Notes: generated by a model not told the origin, from the sequence alone. A stretch of DNA of 64,000 nt from CBDBBY01 sp965203215 (GCA_965203215.1 CBDBBY010000001.1:2294001-2358000); one strand, 5' to 3'. Positions 53,495-62,433 are shown, numbered from the stretch's first letter. Numbers and translations are program-made.

Positions 53495-53668
53495 ATTGAT
53501 GACGTCGATAACATCGCAGTGAAAAATCCGAAGGTCGACGCTGAATTGGTGGCCGAGGCGATAAAAATATCGCGGGCCCTGCGCGCGCAAGGCGTCCCCA
53601 GACGAGGATACAACCTGATTCCGCCTTTCCGCCGACCGATGCGCGTCAAAGAGGATGCAAAACTGTAG
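53495..53668 (+). CDS. Small conserved-looking protein of unknown function, 5' end uncertain
   Basis: The frame reads IDDVDNIAVKNPKVDAELVA then EAIKISRALRAQGVPRRGYN and LIPPFRRPMRVKEDAKL, ending at 53668. The amphipathic helix and basic tail look like a real small protein, but no ATG is present in the in-frame part and the 37-bp repeat abuts its start. Either it uses a rare start or the 5' end was replaced by the repeat. I do not recognise a family. Confidence 0.35.
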   Translation: MDDVDNIAVKNPKVDAELVAEAIKISRALRAQGVPRRGYNLIPPFRRPMRVKEDAKL

Positions 53669-53688
53669 AAGGCTAAGCCGACGGATGT

Positions 53689-53854
53689 GGGGCGCGTCCC
53701 TTTTTCGGGGCGGACGGCCGTGCGACAGACCCTCCGGTCAGGACATTCGGCTCAGCGATTGTTTTCGATGCGGCATTTGAAGGCGATCAGAGCGTCGGCC
53801 CCGCTTTCGACCGGCGACGCCTCCTCTCCTCATCGCAAAAATGGGGCGTGCCCT
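53689..53854. mobile_element. MITE-like ISKra4 derivative 4
   Basis: About 166 bp is bounded by GGGGCGCGTCCCTTTTTCGG and GCAAAAATGGGGCGTGCCC. The minus strand reads WSKAGADALIAFKCRIENNR then WAECPDRRVCRTAV, the end of an ISKra4 transposase. Confidence 0.7.
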
Positions 53855-54241
53855 TTTTTTGGGCGAATATTTGGAGGAATTCGGCAAGCGGAATATTATC
53901 GAATTGCGGCGTCAGCCGAGATCCGTCCCCATCGAGCAAATCCGAGTGGACGGAAGTTTAGGGACGACAGCCCGGCACTTCTGATCGATCGTCAGTCGGT
54001 CTACGCGAACAAGGCGAAGCGGACCGAACTGTTCTGTTTTCCGGTACGGATGCCGATGCAGAATTCCCCGGCAACTGTATCTCGCGATCATCAAAATTCA
54101 GGTCCGGGAGGCTGCGAAATCGCACTTCAAAATTTCTCTGCGAGCTTTGCAGCACTGCCGATGAGCTTGAGGCGATATTCCGGCACTTGAGCCGCCCGCA
54201 AAAGTCGCCTTCCCTCATTCCTTGCCGAATGAGATGGGTCT
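53855..54241. other. Intergenic stretch without a supported gene
   Basis: Short frames on both strands only, with no recognisable domain. It forms the 3' side of the second ABC operon; I found no clear terminator hairpin in it. Confidence 0.3.
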
Positions 54242-55312
54242 TTATGATCGGAGTGCGATTCCATGGAAAACCGCCTGTCCCTCGGAATCAAAGAAATGGA
54301 CGTCCTCTTCGGAAAGCGTCATGCCGACTTGATCGCCGGGCTTCAGCTCCGTCTCGCCACCGACCCGGACCGTTATCTGGCCTTGCGTGCCGGCATCGAC
54401 AATTACGTTCGTGTCCGCGCCGAGATACTCGCAAACGTCGACCGTGCCGTCCAGTTGCCCCGCGCCGGCCTCTCCCAAGCTGATGTGCTCGGGGCGAACG
54501 CCTAGATTCACGGCCCTCGCTTCCCCTCCGTACTGACCCGACCGTCCGCCTTCGACCCTGTATTCCCGCCCTTCCGCCACGCACGCCAGCATGTTCATTT
54601 TCGGACTTCCGATGAATTGCGCGACGAAAAGGTTTCCGGGCCGGCGATACAGCTCGCGAGGCGAGCCGACCTGCGCAATGCGGCCGTTGTCGAGCACTAC
54701 GATCCTATCCGCAAGCGTCATCGCTTCGACTTGATCGTGGGTCACGTAAATCATGGTCGCGCCAAGCGACTGGTGCAGCTTCGCGATTTCATAGCGCATC
54801 TCGACCCGGAGGGCGGCGTCCAAGTTCGAAAGCGGCTCGTCGAACAGGAATGCCGTGGGAGCGCGGACTATCGACCGCCCGATGGCCACGCGCTGCCTTT
54901 GACCGCCGGACAGCTCCTTCGGACGCCTGTCGAGGAATTGCTCAAGCTTCAGAATCTTGGCGGCTTCTGCCACTTTGCTTGCGATTTCGTCTTTCGGACG
55001 GCCGGCGTTCTTCAGGCTGAACCCCATGTTCTCCCGCACGGTCATATGCGGGTAAAGCGCGTAGGACTGGAACACCATCGCGAGGCCGCGCTTCGCGGGA
55101 GGCTGGGCCGTGGCGTCGGTCCCGCCGATGCGAAGGCGTCCTCTGGAAATTTCCTCCAGACCGGCGACCAGCCTGAGCAGCGTCGATTTTCCGCATCCCG
55201 AAGGTCCGACGAAGACGACGAATTCCCCGCTTCCGATTTCAAGGTCGATTCCTTTGATGACCTGAATTTCGCCGAACCATTTCTCGACGGATTGCAGAGC
55301 GATCGCACCCAT
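54242..55312 (-). CDS. Sugar ABC transporter ATP-binding protein (UgpC/MalK type), second system
   Basis: ATG 55312 shares one base with the glycosidase stop (TGATG); 356 aa (MGAIALQSVEKWFGEIQVIK). Walker A GPSGCGKST, Q-loop MVFQSYALYPHMT, signature LSGGQRQRVAIGRSI, Walker B FLFDEPLSNLD and H-loop YVTHDQVEAMTLADRI are present, with a C-terminal TOBE region (GVRPEHISLGEAG). It energises the importer encoded upstream. It is the last gene of the operon. Confidence 0.9.
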   Translation of the reverse strand: MGAIALQSVEKWFGEIQVIKGIDLEIGSGEFVVFVGPSGCGKSTLLRLVAGLEEISRGRLRIGGTDATAQPPAKRGLAMVFQSYALYPHMTVRENMGFSLKNAGRPKDEIASKVAEAAKILKLEQFLDRRPKELSGGQRQRVAIGRSIVRAPTAFLFDEPLSNLDAALRVEMRYEIAKLHQSLGATMIYVTHDQVEAMTLADRIVVLDNGRIAQVGSPRELYRRPGNLFVAQFIGSPKMNMLACVAEGREYRVEGGRSGQYGGEARAVNLGVRPEHISLGEAGAGQLDGTVDVCEYLGADTNVIVDAGTQGQITVRVGGETELKPGDQVGMTLSEEDVHFFDSEGQAVFHGIALRS

Positions 55313-56568
55313 CAGCCGAAGCCTCCCGAAACGGGGGATGCCCACGCGAGCCAAACGGCCGCGGTCCAGGTGAATGACTTGCCGCCCGCCGGCGAACCGT
55401 CGCAAGGGTCGAAATACTCGGAGAAACCTCCGGTCAGAAGCAGTCTCCGGGAGTCTTCGCGAACTCGGTCCGCAACCGCCTTGTGCCCGAACTCGCTCAG
55501 GCCGGTGCCTATCATCGCATTCATCATGGCCCAGGACGGGCCGCGCCAGTAACGCTTTCTGTCGAAACGCGGGCTGTCGGGGTCGTAGCTCGGAACGCCG
55601 AACTTCACCTTCGCAAGCACTCTGTCGAGGCGGTCAAGCATCTCGGAATTTTCCAATCCTGCGTACCAGCAAAGAAAGGACGCCGACGAAAGGCTTCCCG
55701 CGAATTCGCGCGTCCGCAGGTTCAGCGAGTCGTAGACGCCGAGCGCCGGGTTCCAGAGGCCTTCGACAGCATGTTCAAGATCGCCGATCCATTGCCGAAC
55801 CTCGTCCGCGGAATGCCCCAGCTCCTCCGCCAATCTTGCGAGGTCCCTGTTCGCCCGCAGCAGAATGAAGGTCGTCGTGGGGTCGGCGACCCGGAACGGC
55901 CCCCGTTCCATGATTTCCGTCTCGTCCCATCCGCAATTTCTGCCGAACTCGACCAATGCAAGATACCTGTCGTAGTCGGCTTTCGTCGGCCGCATGTGGG
56001 GGTCGACATGTTCCAAATCTCGGCGGGTGAACTTTTGCACCCGCGAAGTGTCGACGTCCGCGAGGGCGGCGTCCCAATCAGGCGCGTTGTCGCGGCCGGA
56101 TTCCCAAGGATGGGTCACTGCGGCAGCGCCGCTCTCGCAGCGGCAATCCCGGAACCAGCGATGCCATGCAAGCAATTTCGGGTACAAGCCTTCCAGCCGC
56201 TTTCTCCCTTCAGCAGGGTCGCGCCTGAAAATCGAACGCGCGATTGTCGCGACGACGGGGGGCTGGGTGATGCCCGACGATGCCGGCGCGGCGCGGGTGC
56301 CCCAAACTTCCGGTCCCGGAAAATAGCTTTCGTCGACCTCATGGAAAATGATGTGTGGCACCATGCCGTTCGGCCACTGTCCGGACATGAGCGTTTCAAG
56401 CTCCGTCCAAGCGCGGTCGATATCGAATGTGGCAAATCCCAGAGCGGCGAACGCGCTGTCCCAATTCCATTGGTAGGGATAAAGCCCGTTCGTCGGAACG
56501 GTGTAGGCGCCGCGATCGTTCCGGCGCATGATGGCGCGCGCGTCGTTGTCGAGATTTCTTTGCAGCAC
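55312..56568 (-). CDS. GH63/MGH-type glycoside hydrolase (glucosyl- or mannosylglycerate hydrolase-like)
   Basis: It starts at a GTG at 56568 (MLQRNLDNDARAIMRRNDRG), 418 aa. The (alpha/alpha)6-barrel signature of the MGH1-type family is evident: YPYQWNWDSAFAALGF with the catalytic-side Asp, GMVPHIIFHEVDESYFPGPE, THPWESGRDNAPDWDAAL, FLCWYAGLEN, YWRGPSWAMMNAMIG, and the C-terminal FSEYFDPCDGSPAGGKSFTW with the catalytic Glu. Relatives release sugar from mannosylglycerate, glucosylglycerate or trehalose-like compounds. No signal peptide, so it acts in the cytoplasm on imported substrate. Lies between permease and ATPase genes. Confidence 0.8.
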   Translation of the reverse strand: MLQRNLDNDARAIMRRNDRGAYTVPTNGLYPYQWNWDSAFAALGFATFDIDRAWTELETLMSGQWPNGMVPHIIFHEVDESYFPGPEVWGTRAAPASSGITQPPVVATIARSIFRRDPAEGRKRLEGLYPKLLAWHRWFRDCRCESGAAAVTHPWESGRDNAPDWDAALADVDTSRVQKFTRRDLEHVDPHMRPTKADYDRYLALVEFGRNCGWDETEIMERGPFRVADPTTTFILLRANRDLARLAEELGHSADEVRQWIGDLEHAVEGLWNPALGVYDSLNLRTREFAGSLSSASFLCWYAGLENSEMLDRLDRVLAKVKFGVPSYDPDSPRFDRKRYWRGPSWAMMNAMIGTGLSEFGHKAVADRVREDSRRLLLTGGFSEYFDPCDGSPAGGKSFTWTAAVWLAWASPVSGGFG

Positions 56569-56574
56569 TGTGCG

Positions 56575-57807
56575 CTAACCCTTCACTGCGCCGGCCGTCA
56601 GGCCTCTGGTCATGAACCTTTCAAGACCCAGGAACAGCAGCATGATCGGAACCGTCGCGATAACCGCGCCTGCCATGAGATGCTGCCGCGGAATTTCAGA
56701 CGAGTTCAACATCGCCACGCCACGCGTCAGAGTGAATATCGACGGGTCGTCGAGCAGCATGAACGCCAAGAGGAACTCGTTCCAAGCGATCATGAATACG
56801 TAAAGCGACACCGAGGCCAGCGCCGGAAGGCTCAGCGGCAACGTGATTTTTATGATGACGCCGAGCCTTTTCAGACCGTCCACAAGGCCTGCCTCTTCGA
56901 CTTCGACCGGCAAGCCGCGGAAGTATCCTTGGAGCATGTACAGCGCGACCGGGATCGTCGTCACCGGATAGATCAGCAGGATGCCGAACAGGGAATTCCG
57001 AAGCCCCGCGACCGAAAATGCAATGTAGATCGGGAGCGCAAGCACGATCGTCGGAACCATGTAGATCAGGAGAATCGAGCGCGACAATGCGGCACGGCCG
57101 CGAAAGCGGAGCCGGGCGACGGCGTAAGCTCCGGGAACGCTGAACAGCAGCGTGATGGCGACCGTTGCAACGGAAACCACGAAGCTGATCCCGAGATATC
57201 GTCCGAAGTTGAACTGGCCGAAGAGCTCTTCGTAAGACCGAAACAGTTCCCAACCCTTTTCGAGATCCAGTCCGAAGTCCAGAGGGTTGGCCAGCAGAGC
57301 CTGTTGGGACTTCAGGCTTGTCATCACCATGACATAGAACGGAATCGCGACCAATGCGGTGAATACGACATATCCGAAGCATGTCAGGAACCGGATCACC
57401 GCATGCTCGAACATGTGGCGATCCCTCTCGTTCCAAGCGTATCCTTTCAGTATTCCGCATAACGGCCAAGCGACCGCAGCCGCGTAAACTGCCAAGGCGG
57501 CAGCCTGAGTCGCGCCGGCCTCTTCAAGCGGTATCCCGAATGGCTGGCCGAGCCGCAGCACGAAGGTCAAGACCGCGGCGGCGAAGGCCAAACCCGTCTT
57601 TCCAAGCTTGCCTTCGAACCAATCGCCAGGCGCGAAAACGACGGCCAGACCCGACGCAGCGCCGACGATCAAGGCGGAAAGGAATCCCGGCGTTGCCGCG
57701 GTGCCGCTCGCGAAAGCAAGCCCGACCGCAGCGCAAACCGCCATCGTCATCGTCCAAAGCACTCCCAGAACGGGTGCGGCGATGTATCCGACCCGCAATT
57801 TGCTCAT
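56575..57807 (-). CDS. Carbohydrate ABC permease (MalG type) with extra N-terminal membrane domain
   Basis: ATG 57807 overlaps the preceding permease stop by 4 nt (ATGA); 410 aa. Residues 1-130 add about four membrane helices (VLWTMTMAVCAAVGLAFASG, LSALIVGAASGLAVVFA, LAVYAAAVAWPLCGILKGYA), not present in ordinary 280-aa MalG-type permeases. The core from about 140 has six helices and the EAA loop (VEEAGLVDGLKRLGVIIKIT), ending LTAGAVKG. The extension is unusual; its role is unknown. Confidence 0.85.
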   Translation of the reverse strand: MSKLRVGYIAAPVLGVLWTMTMAVCAAVGLAFASGTAATPGFLSALIVGAASGLAVVFAPGDWFEGKLGKTGLAFAAAVLTFVLRLGQPFGIPLEEAGATQAAALAVYAAAVAWPLCGILKGYAWNERDRHMFEHAVIRFLTCFGYVVFTALVAIPFYVMVMTSLKSQQALLANPLDFGLDLEKGWELFRSYEELFGQFNFGRYLGISFVVSVATVAITLLFSVPGAYAVARLRFRGRAALSRSILLIYMVPTIVLALPIYIAFSVAGLRNSLFGILLIYPVTTIPVALYMLQGYFRGLPVEVEEAGLVDGLKRLGVIIKITLPLSLPALASVSLYVFMIAWNEFLLAFMLLDDPSIFTLTRGVAMLNSSEIPRQHLMAGAVIATVPIMLLFLGLERFMTRGLTAGAVKG

Positions 57808-59057
57808 AGCCCTTCCTCCCTGCTGAGAAAGCGGAAGAAAAACACCGAGAACGCCAGCAAGCATGCGAAAATGACGACTGCGACGGCCGCCCCCGCGCCG
57901 ATATTGGATATCGCGAATGCCTGTTCATAAACATTCACGGTCAGCGTGCGCGTCCCGGCATTGCCGCCCGTCAGCAGGAAAATGTCGTCGAATTTGTTGA
58001 AGGTCCAAATGAACCGCAGCAAAAACAGAATCGAAAGAATTCCGAGCAGGTGGGGAATCGACAAAGCCCAGAATTGCTGGAACGGCGACGCGCCGTCCAT
58101 TTCCGCCGCCTCATACATGTCGCCGTCGATCGACTGCATCCTGGCGAGGATGAACAGGAATGAAAGCGGGAAGTATCGCCAGATCTCGAATACGGTGACC
58201 ATGATCAACGCGAGCGGACGCTCGCCGAAAAAGTTGATCGGCGTCTCGACGGCGCCCATTTGAACCAGCAGCGCATTCGCGGATCCGGAGAACGGATCGA
58301 ACAGGGTGACCCAAGTGAACGCGACGGCGATGACGGGAGCCACGTAGGGAAAAAGAAACAACCCCCGAAAAAATCCTTGGCCCCTCACATCCTTGTTCAG
58401 GATCAAAGCGGCCATCAGGCCGACCACCAAGGCGCCGATCGTGCCGACGACCGTATAGAACGAGGTCGCCCAGAGCACGGACCAGAATTCCGACCCGTCG
58501 AAAATCCGGACGAAATTCGCGGCCGTGAATTCGCCGCTCAGCAAAACGGATCGCGATTCTCCTGATATCGATGCTTCGCTGTCGCGAAGCTCAGCTCCGC
58601 TTGCGATGAAGAGTTCATCGGCGGTGACACTGATCCTCAGCCTGTCGCGGTAGCCGGATTCCCAGTCGCCCAGATCGCATGAAAGGACGCGGCGTTCGAG
58701 TTCGCACCGCGGGTCGAGTTCCGCGACGCTCAGGCCTTCCGGAAGAACGTCATTCAGCGTCACGCTCTCGACGGGAAACTTCGGGGAAGTGTTTCGAAGA
58801 CGGTACTCAATCGTCGCGGCATCGCCGGGCGCTTCAAGGTCGCCCCGCATCCGCTCGTAAGCCGTGGGAGTCGGCGGCCTCAGATCCTCCAGGCCGACCG
58901 GCTTGAAGCTGATCCAGAATATGGAAAGCAAAGGGAGGATGATCACCAGCGCGACGATGGCGAGCGTCGGGCCGAGAAGGCTCCAAGCAAGCCGAACTTC
59001 CTGCCTTTGCAGAGGGCCGATTTCCGAAGGCGGCCCGATGATTTGTCCTTCAGACAT
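57804..59057 (-). CDS. Carbohydrate ABC permease (MalF type) with DUF11-like periplasmic insert
   Basis: This 417-aa protein begins MSEGQIIGPPSEIGPLQRQE. After the first helix (about 28-50) an insert of roughly 115 residues occupies the periplasmic loop. Positions about 80-147 (IEYRLRNTSPKFPVESVTLN, DVLPEGLSV, then LSCDLGDWESGYRDRLRISV) follow the DUF11 pattern of secreted beta-sandwich repeats, with cysteines at about 118 and 127. Five further helices and the EAA loop (EAAEMDGASPFQQFWALSIP) follow. It is comparable in position to the P-loop of MalF, but the DUF11-like fold here looks new. Confidence 0.85.
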   Translation of the reverse strand: MSEGQIIGPPSEIGPLQRQEVRLAWSLLGPTLAIVALVIILPLLSIFWISFKPVGLEDLRPPTPTAYERMRGDLEAPGDAATIEYRLRNTSPKFPVESVTLNDVLPEGLSVAELDPRCELERRVLSCDLGDWESGYRDRLRISVTADELFIASGAELRDSEASISGESRSVLLSGEFTAANFVRIFDGSEFWSVLWATSFYTVVGTIGALVVGLMAALILNKDVRGQGFFRGLFLFPYVAPVIAVAFTWVTLFDPFSGSANALLVQMGAVETPINFFGERPLALIMVTVFEIWRYFPLSFLFILARMQSIDGDMYEAAEMDGASPFQQFWALSIPHLLGILSILFLLRFIWTFNKFDDIFLLTGGNAGTRTLTVNVYEQAFAISNIGAGAAVAVVIFACLLAFSVFFFRFLSREEGL

Positions 59058-59110
59058 TCAATTCTGCAGCCGGGAGCGCATTTGCCGCTCCCGGCTTCGT
59101 CAGGGCGGCC

Positions 59111-60475
59111 TTACTGGATCTTGGCCAGTTCTTCGTTCAACGCCGCCACGGTGGAAGCGCCGTCGCGCATTCCGTCGATGTACTCGCGCACCAAACGATT
59201 GATCACCTGGCTGTTGATGATCTTCGACGCAAGCGACAACTGGCCTTCTTCGACGCCCCAGCGCTTCGCCACATTGAGCCCGCCGACGATTTCGTCGATC
59301 ATTTCCTGCGCGTAGAGCTCGGAAAGCGGCGCTTTCCGGTCGACTCCGACTGGAAGCTTCGACCACGCTTCGACGAACATCGTCATGTCGTCCATGGTGC
59401 CCCTCCGCACCGGGAACTTGCCTTCCGGCGCTATCGAAAGAGTCTGGGTGTAACCGTCGTCCATCGAGAACATCACGAATTCCATCGCCTCATCGGTCGC
59501 AGCATCGGACGTGATTCCGAAATACCTGACGTCGCCCCAAGCAGCGCCTTCCGGGTTGGAAGGTCCGGCGAAGTTGGTCACGATGCCGGTCAGCGAAGCA
59601 AGCTCGCTCGAAGTCGGATCGTCGTTGATCGTCGGAGGCGCGCTGTCCCTCAGGCCCGCCAGCTCGTCGAGAATGAACGGAGACCAGATTATCATGGCGG
59701 CCTTGCCTGCGAAGTAGAGTTCGCGGGACTGCTTCCAGTAAAGCTCTCCGTCCGGCGAGGCGTCGGCAACGGCCTTGTAGAATTCGAGGACCTCAACGGT
59801 CTTCGTCTCGTCGATCGGCTTGAATCCGCTCTCGTCCACGGGCGTCACGCCATTGGCTAGGAAAACGTGCTCGAGAACCTGGCTCATGAAGTTCTCGTCC
59901 ACCTTCGTGGCAGCAACGAATCCGTACATGTCGGGCGGATTGTGCAACGCTTGCAAAGCGGCCACCACGTTGGCGTAGCTGCTGGGCGCATCAAGCCCGT
60001 TCGCGTCGAAGAGGTCTTTCCTGTAGACGATCATCTGGGTCCAGCCGTCCACAGGAACCGACGCGTAGCCGTCCTCGACGGCGGCCATGTCCAATGCGCC
60101 CGACGCGAATGTCGCCACGCCCAGATCTTCCACGACTTCCGTCGCCGCGTCGGTATCGAGGATGCCCGCTTCGGCCCACGGCAACGCGTACTGCAGCGGA
60201 TGGTAAATCACGTCCGGCAGGTCTCCGGCGGCGAACGCGGCAGTCGCGCGCGTTCCGAGATCCGTTTCGGAAATCGGAATGACCTCGACCGAAGTTCCTG
60301 TCTCCGCTTCGAATTGCGCGGCCATCGCCTGCTGCTTCGCAAGCCTGTCGGGCTGCTCTTCGGTCGTCCAGAATCTCAATGACTGAGCGGACGCGGTTCC
60401 GCCTGCCAACGCTGTCGCGAAAGCGGCGGCCGCAGCTGCCAGCCACAAGCCTTTGCTTCTAATGTTGATGTTCAT
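59111..60475 (-). CDS. Extracellular sugar-binding protein, second CUT1 system
   Basis: I chose ATG 60475 (MNINIRSKGLWLAAAAAAFA) because TGGAGGACAAC precedes it directly; 454 aa. A signal peptide ends at ASAQS. The family-1 solute-binding fold is visible (LRFWTTEEQPDRLAKQQAMA, FEAETGTSVEVIPISETDLG, GYASVPVDGWTQMIVYRKDL). The ribosome-binding site lies inside the end of the lacI-type gene, which overlaps this start by 17 nt, so the two are translationally linked. It binds the substrate whose glycosidic bond the GH63-like enzyme is predicted to cleave. Confidence 0.9.
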   Translation of the reverse strand: MNINIRSKGLWLAAAAAAFATALAGGTASAQSLRFWTTEEQPDRLAKQQAMAAQFEAETGTSVEVIPISETDLGTRATAAFAAGDLPDVIYHPLQYALPWAEAGILDTDAATEVVEDLGVATFASGALDMAAVEDGYASVPVDGWTQMIVYRKDLFDANGLDAPSSYANVVAALQALHNPPDMYGFVAATKVDENFMSQVLEHVFLANGVTPVDESGFKPIDETKTVEVLEFYKAVADASPDGELYWKQSRELYFAGKAAMIIWSPFILDELAGLRDSAPPTINDDPTSSELASLTGIVTNFAGPSNPEGAAWGDVRYFGITSDAATDEAMEFVMFSMDDGYTQTLSIAPEGKFPVRRGTMDDMTMFVEAWSKLPVGVDRKAPLSELYAQEMIDEIVGGLNVAKRWGVEEGQLSLASKIINSQVINRLVREYIDGMRDGASTVAALNEELAKIQ

Positions 60476-61583
60476 GTTGTCCTCCATAGTGGTTTTCCAG
60501 GTTGATGAAATCTGCGAGGTTGCCGCCGCTTGCCGCCGGCGGACAGTCGGACCCCCGCGAAAGGAACCGGGCCTCGCCCGTTTCCCGCAGATCTTCAGGG
60601 TTGCCCCCTCTGATCTGGTCTATGAGCAACGCCGCCAGACGTTGGCCGGCCCATCTGCTGTCAACTGCGAATGTGCTCAATTGCGGCGACGCCCAAGCGC
60701 CTTCAGGAACGCCGTCGTAGCCGATGACGGACAGTTCCCGTCCGATGGAAACTCCCGCTTTCTCCGCCGCGCGATAGGCTCCGAGCGCCGCCATGTCCTG
60801 CGCGAACACGATTCCGGTCGGCGGCGATTCAAGTCTCAGCAATTTCCGGGTCGCCGTCTCGCCCGACGCGAGCGTCATCGCGCCGTCGAGCACGAGATCG
60901 GAATCGGGATCGATTCCCGCATCGGCCAGCCCGCGGAAATACCCGTCTCTCCGCAGAAGCGCGTAATTGAACCGCAAGTCGCCGTTCACGAACCCTATTC
61001 GCTCATGCCCGAGTTCGGCCAGCCTCGCGACCGATTTCCGCATGGCGTCTTCGCCCCGAAAATCGAACCATGAGCAGTTTCGTTCAGAAGCCACCCGCCC
61101 GTAAAGGATGAAAGGCGCCTCCTCGTTTCGAAGCCACTCGACGCGCTGATCGTCCGCCAGCGTTCTTGGAAGGATGAAGCCGTCCACCTTCCGCTCCTTC
61201 AGCAGCCTGCTGAGCGTCGTGCGTTCGGCAATGTCGGAGTCGGCCGTTGAAACGGTCAGCGACCAATCCTCGGCGCTTACGGCGCGCGAAACGCCGTCGA
61301 GAAAATCCGACAGAAACGCGCGATGTCCGTCGTGCGAATCCACCCGCCAGACAATGCCGAGCGACCGCACCCTGCCCGTTTTGATCGCTTGGGCATGCGA
61401 CAGAGGGACGTACCCCATGCGCCGCGCCGCATTCCGCACCTTGAGGCGCGTCGATTCGGAGATGTCCGGGTATCCGTTCAGGGCGCGCGAAACGGTGCCC
61501 TTCGTCAGGCTCAGCGCGACCGCGACATCCGAAATCCTCACGCGCTCAAAGCCGCGGCTTGCAGATGTTTCTTGACCGACCAT
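60459..61583 (-). CDS. LacI-family transcriptional regulator of the glycoside operon
   Basis: ATG 61583 (MVGQETSASRGFERVRISDV) follows AAGGATTGAGGGC; 374 aa. The LacI helix-turn-helix with hinge is clear (ISDVAVALSLTKGTVSRALN then DISESTRLKVRNAARRMGYV), followed by a sugar-binding core (SLGIVWRVDSHDGHRAFLSD; VIGYDGVPEGAWASPQLSTF). It is the first gene of the operon and overlaps the binding-protein start. A perfect 16-bp palindrome 38 bp upstream is the likely operator, giving autoregulation and substrate-inducible control. Confidence 0.9.
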   Translation of the reverse strand: MVGQETSASRGFERVRISDVAVALSLTKGTVSRALNGYPDISESTRLKVRNAARRMGYVPLSHAQAIKTGRVRSLGIVWRVDSHDGHRAFLSDFLDGVSRAVSAEDWSLTVSTADSDIAERTTLSRLLKERKVDGFILPRTLADDQRVEWLRNEEAPFILYGRVASERNCSWFDFRGEDAMRKSVARLAELGHERIGFVNGDLRFNYALLRRDGYFRGLADAGIDPDSDLVLDGAMTLASGETATRKLLRLESPPTGIVFAQDMAALGAYRAAEKAGVSIGRELSVIGYDGVPEGAWASPQLSTFAVDSRWAGQRLAALLIDQIRGGNPEDLRETGEARFLSRGSDCPPAASGGNLADFINLENHYGGQHEHQH

Positions 61584-61620
61584 GCCCTCAATCCTTCGGG
61601 ACCGAATCACTGAATATTTC

Positions 61621-61636
61621 CCGAAACCGGTTTCGG
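61621..61636. promoter_or_regulatory. LacI-type operator palindrome
   Basis: CCGAAACCGGTTTCGG is a perfect palindrome with the central CG of LacI-family operators (GAAACCGGTTTC core), centred about 45 bp upstream of the regulator's ATG. It probably covers the operon promoter. Confidence 0.8.
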
Positions 61637-61651
61637 CAAGCATGGCACTCG

Positions 61652-61672
61652 CGAATCGACAAAATCGATTCG
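61652..61672. promoter_or_regulatory. Second inverted repeat upstream of lacI-type gene
   Basis: CGAATCGA and TCGATTCG are perfect 8-bp arms separated by CAAAA, 15 bp beyond the first operator. Could bind a second regulator or an auxiliary LacI-type dimer; its half-site differs from the first. Confidence 0.45.
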
Positions 61673-61996
61673 GCGATTCAAATTCCGTCGCATCCGGAAA
61701 GCCTTTGATCCCGGGCGAGCTTTGCAGCACGGCCTGCGGTGAAGGCGGCTCGATGGCTGCAAGCATGAAGTCCGGCAAACGCCGACCTCCAGCGGTCGCT
61801 GCCGGAGATCGGTCCGGGGCGGCCTGCGCGATGCCGGTCGCAGAGACGCCCGAACTCGGCCGGGAGAGTTCGGCCCCGACATCGGCATGTTCGCCTCGCA
61901 CGCGCACTGCGCCGCTCGGGCCGGGCTCTGTCCGGGCAACAACGAGAGCGGCGGCCGGCGGCGGAGCGGACGCGCCCGGAAGGGACGTAGCTGCAT

Positions 61997-62216
61997 GCCG
62001 ATTCACATCCGGAGGATCCTCGTCGAATGCGCGCACGCCGCCTCCCGAACCAAGGGCTGCCAGTTCCACAGCCACTTCCCCGCCCCCAGGGCGAGGAAGA
62101 GCTGCAGGCAGGTTTTCTTCGCCACCGCCCGCAAACTGGTCCGCGTGATCCATGCGGTCATGAAGAACCGGGAGCCTGCACGGATCCCGGAACCGACTGC
62201 CGGGAGATCATGGCGC
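61997..62216 (+). pseudogene. IS110-family transposase, C-terminal fragment
   Basis: The plus strand reads HIRRILVECAHAASRTKGCQ then FHSHFPAPRARKSCRQVFFA and TARKLVRVIHAVMKNREPAR. This is the extreme C-terminus of IS110-type transposases (R-x-x-L-V-E-x-A-x-x-A-S-R-T-K, then A-[T/V]-A-x-K-L-[L/V]). The rest of the enzyme is absent. It belongs to a different lineage from the 7.4-8.1 kb relic. Confidence 0.7.
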
Positions 62217-62433
62217 GCAGGAATGCCCCGCGCCGGACCCGCAGGATGAAGAATTGCGGCATCGAGCAACCGGCCGCCGGACAGGCGGCGACACAGCCGG
62301 CCTGACGCAAGCCGAGCCCTCCGCAACGGGATCGCCGGCGGGCCAAAACGGGGGACGCCCGCAGACGGCCGCTCAACCCTGGCGCAGCCGGGGATCGGTC
62401 GAGGGGTGCCCGAGGGAAGAAACGTTTCATGCC

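Noticed and set aside
55483..57462. 659-codon plus-strand frame across the glycosidase and permease genes
   Set aside because: Antisense to two well-supported genes; His/Arg-rich composition typical of shadow frames.
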